A stretch of 64,000 nt of DNA, from NCBI RefSeq assembly GCF_000426485.1, contig NZ_AUFL01000021.1, positions 28,016 through 92,015 on the forward strand. The letters run 5' to 3'. Under the pieces are notes generated by a model. It was not told the DNA's origin and did no database searches. It saw only the letters and a list, made by a program, of their open reading frames with translations. This DNA comes from Indolivaga capnocytophagoides DSM 22835 (lineage in GTDB: Bacteria; Bacteroidota; Bacteroidia; Bacteroidales; Dysgonomonadaceae). Below are positions 1 to 7,865 of the stretch, piece after piece; the first letter of the stretch is position 1, and the number at the start of each line of letters is the position of its first letter. The translations under genes and the position numbers were made by a program.

Positions 1-165
1 TTTTTCTTCGATACTCCTGATTCTTTTTGCTTTTATAAGAATCTGGTCAGTTACCGATTGCGGGCGAAGTATTCTCCACGATGCTCCGTAATCAGTCAGT
101 TTCTTTTTGAATAAGTCCCTGCATATCGAGATAATGTGTTCAAATTGTTGTTCGGTATTTGGCAT
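1..165 (-). CDS. DUF1599 domain protein (nucleotide modification associated domain 1), N-terminal part
   Basis: Minus-strand reading frame starting with ATG at 165 and open to the window edge, so only the first 55 codons are visible. The product begins MPNTEQQFEHI and contains KKLTDYGASWRILRP, which I recognise as the start of the Bacteroidota DUF1599 family. Members are small proteins grouped with predicted nucleotide-modification enzymes; no reaction is established. In related genomes this gene lies near tpiA and a DoxX gene, which would fall outside this window; that is recall, not seen here. A TATAGATAAA-type motif lies directly upstream (174-183). Confidence 0.8.
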   Translation of the reverse strand, partial: MPNTEQQFEHIISICRDLFKKKLTDYGASWRILRPQSVTDQILIKAKRIRSIEEK

Positions 166-321
166 CTTTTCTATATAGATAAATTAATTGAAACCATGTC
201 TTAATCAGCAGAAAGCATTTGATACTCTATTCAAAATAGCAACTATCTGCTGTTGTCACATTTGACCAATCAAACAAAAGCCTGGAGGTCTTTCCTTCTA
301 TGCAAAGGTATGAAAAAAAAC

Positions 322-351
322 AAAAAGCATAAGGAAAACCCTATGCTTTTC
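322..351 (-). terminator. Rho-independent terminator after the LysM/M23 peptidase gene
   Basis: Arms AAAAGCATA and TATGCTTTT enclose a short loop with an extra GG/CC pairing. Read on the minus strand the hairpin is followed by a T-rich run (complement of the A-run at about 312-322). It lies 24 bp beyond the stop codon of the peptidase gene. Confidence 0.75.
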
Positions 352-374
352 TGTATGTTAGTATTTTCGATGTA

Positions 375-1349
375 TCACGAAACGCGCAATGTTTTGCCTA
401 AACGAAGAGTCTCTGTTTTCGACATATTATTCAGAGAACACAACTTACTGATAGATAAACCATGCTGTCTGGCAATCTTACCAAGTGTATCTCCTTTCTT
501 TATCCGATAATACGAAACTGTTCCTGTTGCGTATTTGTTTGTGCTGTTCGCAGAGGAACGGCTTGTATTCGCTGCTTTGAAGTTACGTCCGGGTCTTCCC
601 AACGAATTAGTAACGACCAGATATTTATCCTTATGGCAGGTTTTATTTTCAAAGTCTATTACATCTATCGGATCGATAGAACGACCTAAGAAACGCAGTT
701 CAAAGTGAAGATGCGATCCGGTTGAACGCCCAGTGTTACCACCCAAAGCGATAGGATCTCCCGATTTAACGACATCATTATCCGAAACCAAAAATTTCGA
801 AAGGTGACCGTAAACCGTTTCCAATCCATTTGGATGACGGATTACGACATAATTACCATATCCTCTTCTTTCGTACTCACAAACACGTATCTTTCCGTCG
901 AAAGCAGCATAGATTGTATCGCCGATCTGAACTTTCAGGTCAATTCCATGGTGCATTCTTCTGCCTCTGTGTCCGTAATTTGAAGTGGTATAACCCATTG
1001 TGGGCATTGTGAAGTTTGAAAGGTCGACTGTGTACGTCGAGGGGATGTCGTCTAATGAACCGTATATATTCACATAACGGTTATTCCAGATACTGCCGTA
1101 TAGGTCATCAGATGGGATTTCATCTGCATCCATAATACGTTCTTCTTGCGCCTCTTTGATTAGTGATAAATCTCGCTTAATTTTTATACCGTCCGCGTAG
1201 AGGTCATTCGACGGTTTGCTGTGCCTTTGTTTGTAGTTTAGCTCCACTCTTGCTGCATCGTCTTTGTGTTCTTTGGTCTGCGCAAAAGAGCACAAAGGGA
1301 TAAATAGCATTGTAGCTAAAGTACAGACTTTGATTGTTTTCAAACTCAC
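375..1349 (-). CDS. Secreted M23 family metallopeptidase with C-terminal LysM domain
   Basis: Predicted periplasmic or surface peptidoglycan hydrolase of the LytM/M23 class. The N-terminus is a signal peptide ending near CSFAQ. The M23 domain covers about residues 118-235: HHGIDLK supplies the first His and Asp metal ligands and HLHFEL the second histidine pair. About 45 C-terminal residues form a LysM peptidoglycan-binding domain (KKGDTLGKIARQHG). All metal-binding residues are present, so it may be an active endopeptidase rather than an EnvC-type activator. The start is GTG at 1349, with TTG at 1343 as alternative; no ATG precedes the signal peptide. The gene lies 29 bp downstream of ndk on the same strand and ends in a terminator, so the two may be cotranscribed. 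Confidence 0.88.
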   Translation of the reverse strand: MSLKTIKVCTLATMLFIPLCSFAQTKEHKDDAARVELNYKQRHSKPSNDLYADGIKIKRDLSLIKEAQEERIMDADEIPSDDLYGSIWNNRYVNIYGSLDDIPSTYTVDLSNFTMPTMGYTTSNYGHRGRRMHHGIDLKVQIGDTIYAAFDGKIRVCEYERRGYGNYVVIRHPNGLETVYGHLSKFLVSDNDVVKSGDPIALGGNTGRSTGSHLHFELRFLGRSIDPIDVIDFENKTCHKDKYLVVTNSLGRPGRNFKAANTSRSSANSTNKYATGTVSYYRIKKGDTLGKIARQHGLSISKLCSLNNMSKTETLRLGKTLRVS

Positions 1350-1378
1350 GTTAAATAACTTTTTGATTATATACTGAA

Positions 1379-1840
1379 TTATACTTCATCATTTGAATAT
1401 AAGAATGATAATACAGCCTTCTTATATGCAAAGATTTCATTTTCTTCAAAGAATCTGGAAAGCTCAACTTCTGCCGCTTCGACCGAATCGGATGCATGCA
1501 CAATATTTTCCTGGAAAGAGATTGAGTAATCTCCCCTGATAGTGCCTGCTGCTGCTTCCCGTCCATTTGTTTTTCCAACCAGAGCCCTTACTACCGATAC
1601 AGCGTCAATACCTTCCCAGCATTGTACTATAACCGGCGATGCCATCATGGAATTTTTTACTCTTTGGAAAAACGGTTTATCCTTCAGATGCGCATAATGT
1701 TCATTCAGAATCGCATCGTCCAGCTGTATCATCTTCGTCCCTGCCAGTATTAAACCTTTGCGCTCGAACCGTGAGGTTACTTCTCCTATCAGTCCTCTCT
1801 GCATCGCAGAAGGCTTTAATATAACAAGGGTCTTCTCCAT
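1379..1840 (-). CDS. ndk: Nucleoside diphosphate kinase
   Basis: Transfers the gamma phosphate of ATP to nucleoside diphosphates through a phosphohistidine, balancing the NTP and dNTP pools in the cytoplasm. The 153-residue length is close to the bacterial norm (about 140-150). It begins MEKTLVILKPSAMQRGL and carries the active-site motif NIVHASDS with catalytic His115. ATG start at 1840. A putative TAnnTTTG promoter lies about 55 bp upstream. The M23 peptidase gene follows at 29 bp. Confidence 0.96.
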   Translation of the reverse strand: MEKTLVILKPSAMQRGLIGEVTSRFERKGLILAGTKMIQLDDAILNEHYAHLKDKPFFQRVKNSMMASPVIVQCWEGIDAVSVVRALVGKTNGREAAAGTIRGDYSISFQENIVHASDSVEAAEVELSRFFEENEIFAYKKAVLSFLYSNDEV

Positions 1841-2608
1841 AAAGTGATACTACGTTTATAAAAAATACTGTTTCTCTCTGAGATGTGAAATATTCAAAGA
1901 TAACACAATTATTTTGTTAATAACAAGTGTAAATGTGGTTGTTTTCATGTATTTAACAATGTCTCAAAATTTGACACATCGCTAAACGTTTGATTTATAA
2001 AAACATAATCAAATTGTCAAAGAAACATGTTTTTGAACAGTTCACATACTTAACTATTTTTAAGGTCTTTTCTGTATTATCGCCATACAATTAACAATAA
2101 AACAAATAGTTACACTAAAAAAAACATGTTTTATAGAATATTTTAGGGCTAAAAAAATCAAAATTCACAATTAGAAAAAGATGAGAAAACAATCATATTT
2201 CACAAGAAATATTTCTTCTACTTCTCATCTTATATCAGTTATTTTTCCTTTCGAGATTCAACATGATTTTATTAAAATATCTGCTATTTCAATATTGCCT
2301 CATCGCCTTTCTATATAGATAAAATACAAGTAATAATTTCGCTTACTTCTGAAAGAGAACCCTCTAACACACAGAATACAGATAAAACTCCAGCAAAGAT
2401 CAATAGTCTCCAACTGTTAAAACGCATATCACATTAGCATCTTAAATACAATTTGCTCCCCAGGCAATAAATAAGTCTAAAACCTTAATTGGCAAAAACA
2501 CGAATAAGTCTATTTAAATTTTATTAGATTTGTAATTTAGTAACAGAAAACACTTAACGTGTTGATAATTGATATGCAAAAGGTTTGAATCCTTATTCCG
2601 ATAAAAAA
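1841..2608. other. Gene-free 768 bp region with inverted repeats
   Basis: I see no convincing coding frame between ndk and the LuxR-type regulator. The region is very AT-rich. It contains two copies of the palindrome AAACATGTTT (2023-2032, and inside 2121-2132), an inverted repeat TTTGAT/ATCAAA (about 1990-2013), and a nested hairpin. In the nested hairpin, AAGATGAGAA (2078... more exactly 2178-2187) pairs with TTCTCATCTT (2222-2231) around an inner palindrome AAGAAATATTTCTT, followed by a T-rich stretch. It could hold a small RNA or long leader, but a matching plus-strand promoter is not obvious. Confidence 0.4.
1895..1926 (-). promoter_or_regulatory. Putative Bacteroidota-type promoter of ndk
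   Basis: On the minus strand TATCTTTG (1895-1902) matches the -7 consensus TAnnTTTG, with a TTG about 21 bp further upstream (1924-1926). Predicted transcription start is near 1888. Confidence 0.5.
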
Positions 2609-3259
2609 ATGAAAGACTTAATTATAGCCGATGCCCAGGATATAACCCGACAGGGATTAAAATCGCTCGTAAGCCAGATTAAAGAAATTGGAGTTGTACT
2701 TGACGCCTCAAATAAACCTCAATTACTCAATATGCTTTCGGAGAACAACGGCTGTATGGTCATTTTAGATTATACATTATCAGACTTCGCCTCCATCAAT
2801 GAGCTCCAGATTCTGCACGAAAGATACCCTCTCGTTACATGGCTGCTCTTTTCGGATGAGCTGAGCGATACTTTTCTGCGAGAAATGGTCACTTACAGCT
2901 TACCTTTCAGCATTGCCCTTAAATCGAATACATTAGACGAAATAAAGGATGCCATTATCTCAACCTCATTAGGTGATCAGTTTTTCTGCAAACGGGTCGA
3001 CAATCATATCAAAACATTAACCCGATCTCTAAGTGATCTGTCCGACAACCATCTTACTGCAACAGAGAAAGAGATATTAAAAGAAATAGCCTTAGGCAAA
3101 ACGACCAAAGAAATAGCGGCAGACCGCAATCTCAGTTTCCATACTGTAATAACCCACCGCAAAAACATCTTCCGCAAATTGGAAGTCAACAACGTTCACG
3201 AAGCGACCAAATACGCTATGCGGGCAGGAATTGTAGATGTTTCGGAATATTACATCTAA
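2609..3259 (+). CDS. LuxR-family response regulator-like transcription factor
   Basis: Predicted DNA-binding regulator of 216 residues. The first 120 or so residues resemble a receiver domain: early acidic residues in IIADAQD, a candidate phospho-acceptor Asp in VILDYTL and a conserved Lys in IALKSN. Residues about 150-210 form a LuxR/NarL-type helix-turn-helix (LTATEKEILKEIALGKTTKEIA, then SFHTVITHRKNIFRKL). An upstream TTG at 2585 would add eight residues, but ATG at 2609 opens directly into the receiver core. No histidine kinase gene is adjacent, so its input is unknown. It converges on queG with 14 bp between stop codons. Confidence 0.85.
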   Translation: MKDLIIADAQDITRQGLKSLVSQIKEIGVVLDASNKPQLLNMLSENNGCMVILDYTLSDFASINELQILHERYPLVTWLLFSDELSDTFLREMVTYSLPFSIALKSNTLDEIKDAIISTSLGDQFFCKRVDNHIKTLTRSLSDLSDNHLTATEKEILKEIALGKTTKEIAADRNLSFHTVITHRKNIFRKLEVNNVHEATKYAMRAGIVDVSEYYI

Positions 3260-3273
3260 GACAGCATTCTGCA

Positions 3274-4212
3274 CTACAATTTCTTATTGTCCGCCAATGC
3301 TTTTATATTTCGCATAAGTCCGCTGTATTTTGCACGTTTTACAGCTGACCCTTTAAATATCCGTTGGTAATCTTCGACCTGCATGTTAGCCATCGAATCA
3401 TAATCCAGAGACAAGAATTCGGCTTTCGGATTAAATTCTTCTGTCCTGTGAGGTCTAGCATATCTGTTCCAAGGACATACCAGCTGACAAATGTCACATC
3501 CGTACATTCTGTTATTCAACAACGGCTTAATACTCTCTGCAATCTCTCCTTTATTCTCAATAGTCTGATACGATATACACTTATTAGCATTCAACAAATG
3601 AGGTTTTTCAAGCGCATTTGTAGGACAAGCATCAAGGCATCTTGTGCATTTCCCGCACGAAAGACTTAAAGGACTGTCATAATCGAGTTCCCGATCTATC
3701 ATAATCTCTCCGAGAAAGAAATACGATCCTTTTTTCGGGATAATTAGTAGTGTATTCTTACCGATAAACCCTAGTCCGGCCTTTACTGCCCAATACCGTT
3801 CCATCACAGGTGCTGTGTCTGAAAATACCCTACCCTGAACATCAGGAACCAACGTTTTAATAAAGTCGAATAACTGATTGAGTTTTTCCTTCATTACTTC
3901 ATGGTAATCCTTACCATAAGCATAAAAGGCAAACTGCGGAGCATCTTCCGCTTGACGTTCTTGTGGATAATAATTGAGAGCAAGACTGATTATCGAACGG
4001 GCTCCTTCTACAAGTTTTGTCGGATCGATCCTCTTTTCGGTATTACGTGCCAGATAATCCATATCAGCCTGATATCCATCCGCTATCCACCTTTCCAGAC
4101 GGACTTTTTCTTCATTTCCGATTGGTTCGGCACGACAAACTCCGCATGCATCAAATCCGAGACTGAGGGCATGCTCCTTTATTTTATCGCTATATGATAT
4201 TTCAGCACTCAA
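3274..4212 (-). CDS. queG: Epoxyqueuosine reductase
   Basis: Cobalamin-dependent iron-sulfur enzyme that reduces epoxyqueuosine to queuosine at position 34 of tRNAs with GUN anticodons, the last step of queuosine synthesis. At 312 residues it has the usual short-form length. The ferredoxin-like part carries two [4Fe-4S] motifs: CGKCTRCLDACP near residue 185 and YGCDICQLVCPWNR near residue 240. The only start that keeps the N-terminal helix is TTG at 4212, which overlaps the TGA stop of the upstream gene (TTGA), implying translational coupling. Family assignment is firm; the start is less certain. Confidence 0.93.
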   Translation of the reverse strand: MSAEISYSDKIKEHALSLGFDACGVCRAEPIGNEEKVRLERWIADGYQADMDYLARNTEKRIDPTKLVEGARSIISLALNYYPQERQAEDAPQFAFYAYGKDYHEVMKEKLNQLFDFIKTLVPDVQGRVFSDTAPVMERYWAVKAGLGFIGKNTLLIIPKKGSYFFLGEIMIDRELDYDSPLSLSCGKCTRCLDACPTNALEKPHLLNANKCISYQTIENKGEIAESIKPLLNNRMYGCDICQLVCPWNRYARPHRTEEFNPKAEFLSLDYDSMANMQVEDYQRIFKGSAVKRAKYSGLMRNIKALADNKKL

Positions 4213-4778
4213 TACTTGGAGATACGTTTAATTCCAAATTTATCATAGGCAGCAGGATCAACACATATCTCTCGTTTAGTGATCTTATTGCGGAATATAA
4301 CAAAATCGTAATCTTTAAACGACTTGTTCTTTGTTCTCTTCTGCATATCCTGTCCAAATACAAAAAGCTTACCTTTTACCGGTTGTGCCTCCCATATTTT
4401 TGACAGTTTATACTTATCGATAAGGTAATTTCCCGCAGATGCCGTAAATGCAGCATATCCGGCATTACTTGCCCGACGAAGCAAGACAGTCTTATTCGGA
4501 TCATTCTCGGTCGCTTCGGTCGAATAATCCAAAGCTCGCCCCGTAATTTTGAGCGACAGATCGATGATAGATTCTATATCATCAGCCGGGTTATCAATAT
4601 TGTTTTCGATAAATACAGCCAGATTCTTATCCTTCACTTTATAATTCTTCCTTCCCCCGTCTTCTTTATAACCGGTGACTCCTCTGTAAAGGGTTCCTCT
4701 GAATACGAATGCAGCCGCAAGTACGATAACAAGCACTACAAATATGGTAGCTAATTTATTCTTCCTCTTCTTTTTCAT
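4209..4778 (-). CDS. Uncharacterised single-pass membrane-anchored protein
   Basis: 190-residue product starting MKKKRKNKLATIFVV: a positively charged N-terminus, then one hydrophobic segment (about residues 9-27), then a soluble part with no motif I recognise. An upstream TTG at 4835 would add a poor 19-residue extension; ATG at 4778 gives a normal signal-anchor. The C-terminal part reads DYDFVIFRNKITKREICVD. It overlaps queG by 4 bp and is surely cotranscribed with it, but that does not reveal its role. Possibly a conserved Bacteroidales protein of unknown function. Confidence 0.7.
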   Translation of the reverse strand: MKKKRKNKLATIFVVLVIVLAAAFVFRGTLYRGVTGYKEDGGRKNYKVKDKNLAVFIENNIDNPADDIESIIDLSLKITGRALDYSTEATENDPNKTVLLRRASNAGYAAFTASAGNYLIDKYKLSKIWEAQPVKGKLFVFGQDMQKRTKNKSFKDYDFVIFRNKITKREICVDPAAYDKFGIKRISKY

Positions 4779-4898
4779 AACATAGTTTGAGTTGACGGGG
4801 CAAATATAGATAAAGTATATAGAAAAGCGATTCAATATATCAATAATCAGAACTTCTAAGCTTTACCGAAAGAAAGACCAAACACTTACTGTTACTAA

Positions 4899-5660
4899 TC
4901 ATTGTTTCTCCGTCAAATATTTCCAGAAACGTTTCGGCATATGCTGCCGCTGCAATCTCAGGTTGATCCGTTCTTTGATGGTCATTGCCTTAAAATAACC
5001 CTTCCATAGTTCCTGAAAGAGTTTCTCATCCTCAGCCATAAGGCTCTCGTCAAGTTTTCCGTTCAGCAGATGATTATCATCTTCGAGTGTTATTTCAGAT
5101 GCAGTATGCAAGTCATAGAAATACCCGTATCTGCGCTTTGTATCGTATATAACCCACTTCTGATCGGAAAAACGATCAGAAAAATGGTTGATCACAATAG
5201 GCAGCGCATTATAAACAGGAGCAACGGGAGCAAAGAATATATCGTCGGCAGCCTTCTGAAAACGAACAAACATCTCAAGATAATGACCTTCGTGACTCAC
5301 CTTACGAGCAATCTGATGTAATTCCAACACATCTTTATCTCCAAAATTAGTTTCAATGGAAACCTTACTGTCTATTGTTTTACGCATGTAGCGGAACAAC
5401 AAGTCATCGCAGCCTTCCTCTTCCGACAGCCATGCATAAGTAATCATATTGCAAGCCTGTTTCGATAATTTCTTTTCGAGGGCTGTCCATACCCTCATCG
5501 ACTTATCCTCCTGAGTCAATACCGTATAACTGTCTTCCATAAACAACGGGGGAATGTCTCCTTCTCCCAATAACCGATCAGGAAAAGTCTTGCGGCTATA
5601 CGCATCGAATACGGCAGTCAGCAATCCCTCAAATGTTTTATCGTAAAAGAATACAAGCAT
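4899..5660 (-). CDS. TIGR03915 / DUF4130 family putative DNA metabolism protein
   Basis: 253-residue protein beginning MLVFFYDKTFEGLLTAVFDAY, the hallmark of the family found almost always beside a radical-SAM partner (TIGR03916). The conserved central part around APVAPVYNALPIVINHFSDRFSDQ and the following WVIYDTKRRYGYFYD match my recollection of the family core. The biochemical role is not established; genome annotation calls the pair a putative DNA modification or repair system. The gene starts with ATG 10 bp after the radical-SAM gene, so the two are one transcription unit. Family assignment is confident, function is not. Confidence 0.88.
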   Translation of the reverse strand: MLVFFYDKTFEGLLTAVFDAYSRKTFPDRLLGEGDIPPLFMEDSYTVLTQEDKSMRVWTALEKKLSKQACNMITYAWLSEEEGCDDLLFRYMRKTIDSKVSIETNFGDKDVLELHQIARKVSHEGHYLEMFVRFQKAADDIFFAPVAPVYNALPIVINHFSDRFSDQKWVIYDTKRRYGYFYDLHTASEITLEDDNHLLNGKLDESLMAEDEKLFQELWKGYFKAMTIKERINLRLQRQHMPKRFWKYLTEKQ

Positions 5661-5670
5661 TGATTTTTAC

Positions 5671-6936
5671 TTATTCGGGAAAAATGATCTTCATCTGACG
5701 GTCATCCTCCCCTTTTCGTTTTTTAGGCTCAGTCAATATTTTTCGAATATAATCGGGTGTGGCCTCATTCACCGTATACATCGGCAACTCGTTGCAAGTG
5801 ATAAAGTATTGAGCCTTTTTCATTACTATTCCCATCTTTTTGAGTTGTGATGAATTCAACCTTCCGTATTTGCGTGATGTAACAATCAATTTTGCGGATT
5901 TAACCCCTATGCCCGGCACACGCAGAATCATCGAATAGTCCGCACGATTAATATCTACAGGAAACATTTCGGGATGCCGTAATGCCCATGCCAGCTTCGG
6001 GTCAATTTCAAGATCAAGATTAGGAAAACGGTCATCAACAATCTCATCAGCCCTAAATTCATAAAAACGCATCAGCCAATCGGCCTGATACAGACGATTC
6101 TCCCTCACCAAAGGAGCACTCGTCAATACAGGAAGCCGTTTATCGTAACTATTGACAGGTATAAATCCCGAATAATACACACGCCGCATACTTGGCCGTT
6201 TGTACAAAAGCGACGACAGACGGAGAATATCCTTATCCGTTTCGCTGGTGGCTCCTACAATCATCTGTGTACTTTGTCCGGCAGGAACAAATCGGGGTGC
6301 AGATCTCATCCGTTTGCGGTCTTCAATACTCTGAAGCATTCCCTGCTGTATAAACCTCATCGGTTGAAAAACACTGATGTGGTCTTTCTCCGGAGCAAGC
6401 AGTTTCAGATTCTGCTCGGTAGGTATTTCGAGGTTTACACTCATACGATCGGCATACAATCCCGCCTCGTTTACCAGTTCCTGACTGGCTCCGGGGATAC
6501 TTTTCATGTGGATGTAGCCATTGAAGCGATGAACAACCCTCAATTCCTTTATAGCACGCACCATACGCTCCATGGTATAATCGGGATTACTGATAACACC
6601 GGAGCTGAGAAACAACCCTTCGATATAATTACGGCGGTAAAACTCGATAGTCAGTTCCACCAACTCATTTACCGTAAAAGTCGCCCGTCGTATATCGTTG
6701 CTCCTGCGGTTTATACAGTATGCGCAGTCATAGATACAGTTATTAGTCAACATAATCTTTAGCAGCGAAACGCAACGTCCGTCTTCTGTAAAGCTATGAC
6801 AAATACCCATGCCCCCTACCGTGTTACCCAAAGTACCCGCCTTATTCTTACGGACGGTACCACTGGAGGAGCACGAAACATCGTATTTAGCCGACTCTGC
6901 TAAAACTTTAAGTTTCTCTAATACAGCATCATTCAT
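5671..6936 (-). CDS. Putative DNA modification/repair radical SAM protein (TIGR03916 family)
   Basis: 421-residue radical-SAM enzyme. The cluster-binding motif CIYDCAYC (C-x3-C-x2-C) lies near residue 70 and is preceded by GMGICHSF. The C-terminal half has a helix-hairpin-helix segment (INRADYSMILRVPGIGVKSAK), a non-specific DNA-binding fold, which supports a DNA substrate. ATG at 6936 is preferred over the upstream in-frame TTG at 6945, which adds only three residues. Its partner (DUF4130) follows at 10 bp. The family is widespread in anaerobes and is reminiscent of spore photoproduct lyase chemistry, but no substrate is known to me. Confidence 0.9.
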   Translation of the reverse strand: MNDAVLEKLKVLAESAKYDVSCSSSGTVRKNKAGTLGNTVGGMGICHSFTEDGRCVSLLKIMLTNNCIYDCAYCINRRSNDIRRATFTVNELVELTIEFYRRNYIEGLFLSSGVISNPDYTMERMVRAIKELRVVHRFNGYIHMKSIPGASQELVNEAGLYADRMSVNLEIPTEQNLKLLAPEKDHISVFQPMRFIQQGMLQSIEDRKRMRSAPRFVPAGQSTQMIVGATSETDKDILRLSSLLYKRPSMRRVYYSGFIPVNSYDKRLPVLTSAPLVRENRLYQADWLMRFYEFRADEIVDDRFPNLDLEIDPKLAWALRHPEMFPVDINRADYSMILRVPGIGVKSAKLIVTSRKYGRLNSSQLKKMGIVMKKAQYFITCNELPMYTVNEATPDYIRKILTEPKKRKGEDDRQMKIIFPE

Positions 6937-7055
6937 GATGTACAAAGAAAGAGATTTTGTTTAAAATAACCCTCCGAAAAAGTCTTAAAACAATATTTCC
7001 TGTTGATAAAGTTTGTGAGTGCTTAAAAATCAGTGAACAGAAAACAACCGATCAT

Positions 7056-7075
7056 AAAAGGTAACAAAGGTCACA
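7056..7075 (-). repeat. Copy 1 of a 20-bp intergenic repeat
   Basis: The plus strand reads AAAAGGTAACAAAGGTCACA. Near-identical 20-mers occur at 40142-40161 and 63546-63565. Each lies upstream of a minus-strand gene: here the radical-SAM gene, 120 bp from its start. Confidence 0.6.
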
Positions 7076-7098
7076 CCGAATCTGCATATTTTTCATTG

Positions 7099-7689
7099 TC
7101 ATTTTATTACCTCATTATATCGACTGTCCAATGAGGGATCATAAGCATCAGTAGCCGATTTCTGTCCTGCTGCTGCATACTTCCGCTCGATTTGCTGGCA
7201 CCTTTCTCTTTTTTCTTCTTCGGTTCCGGAGAAACGGAGTAATTCAATCTGATCCGCTGTTTCCGGGTTAAGTACTGTGATCTCCCAGGGGCTCGGCATA
7301 TTCTCTACTTTTTCTTCTATTTCACCTTCTTTTGCCATTGCCATTTTCAGCGTTTTTTCGTCTGCGGAATATTCTTTCATCGTCACTGTTTTTCCGGTCA
7401 GGTATATTTCGCCGTAATCATCTACGGCATATTTATATCGGGTTGTAGTTACGGTATAGCCATGCTCTAATCTCTGCTTGAGTATTTTTCGTGCTTTTTG
7501 AGCCAAACGTTCGTCACGTCCCGCACGGGCATCATCTATCATTTCCTTAAAATCGGAATGATTCCGTGCCCACTGATAAAATGTTTTACGGCTGATGTTG
7601 TGCATCATGCAGATTTCCCCCAATGTATACTCGTCTTGTTCGATTGCATCAGCAATCTTCTTTCCTAAATCTTCTGTGTACTTTGCCAT
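7099..7689 (-). CDS. Orphan terminase small subunit-like helix-turn-helix protein
   Basis: 196-residue protein. The N-terminal part (LGEICMMHNISRKTFYQWARNH, about residues 22-43) is a helix-turn-helix of the kind found in phage terminase small subunits, followed by a charged helical stretch (DDARAGRDERLAQKARKIL) also typical of them. No large terminase, portal or capsid gene is nearby, so it is either a phage relic or a domesticated DNA-binding protein. The ATG start at 7689 is clear. It has its own transcriptional space: terminators of rng lie upstream, and the gene ends 162 bp before the radical-SAM gene starts. Helix-turn-helix call good, terminase identity moderate. Confidence 0.6.
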   Translation of the reverse strand: MAKYTEDLGKKIADAIEQDEYTLGEICMMHNISRKTFYQWARNHSDFKEMIDDARAGRDERLAQKARKILKQRLEHGYTVTTTRYKYAVDDYGEIYLTGKTVTMKEYSADEKTLKMAMAKEGEIEEKVENMPSPWEITVLNPETADQIELLRFSGTEEEKRERCQQIERKYAAAGQKSATDAYDPSLDSRYNEVIK

Positions 7690-7747
7690 AATCGAATGTG
7701 TTTTTTAAGTATAGATAAAAACACTCGGCAGTCAATGGGTAATAATA

Positions 7748-7769
7748 GAAAAAAAGGCCCTACAGGCCT
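7748..7769 (-). terminator. Second Rho-independent terminator downstream of rng
   Basis: AGGCC (7755-7759) pairs with GGCCT (7765-7769) across a 5-nt loop. On the minus strand this is followed by a run of T (complement of the A-run at 7748-7755). It lies between rng and the terminase-like gene. Confidence 0.55.
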
Positions 7770-7811
7770 CAAATAATCAGTTCTAATTTCATGTGTTTGC
7801 CCTACAACAAA

Positions 7812-7826
7812 AAGTCCTGAGACCTA
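7812..7826. repeat. Degenerate copy of the GGTC-N3-GACC element
   Basis: AAGTCCTGAGACCTA differs from the common form AAGGTCTGAGACCTT at few positions. It sits just past the rng terminator and is the weakest copy listed. Confidence 0.35.
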
Positions 7827-7863
7827 AAAAACGGATGCAATATTAAAATTACATCCGTTTTTC
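7826..7863 (-). terminator. Rho-independent terminator of rng
   Basis: A perfect stem: AAAAACGGATG pairs with CATCCGTTTTT around a 14-nt AT-rich loop, immediately after the rng stop codon. It is T-rich on the minus strand. Confidence 0.8.
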
Positions 7864-7865
7864 TA

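Noticed and set aside
253..510. Plus-strand frame of 85 codons
   Set aside because: It overlaps the terminator and the LysM end of the minus-strand peptidase gene, and its composition looks like a shadow of that gene.
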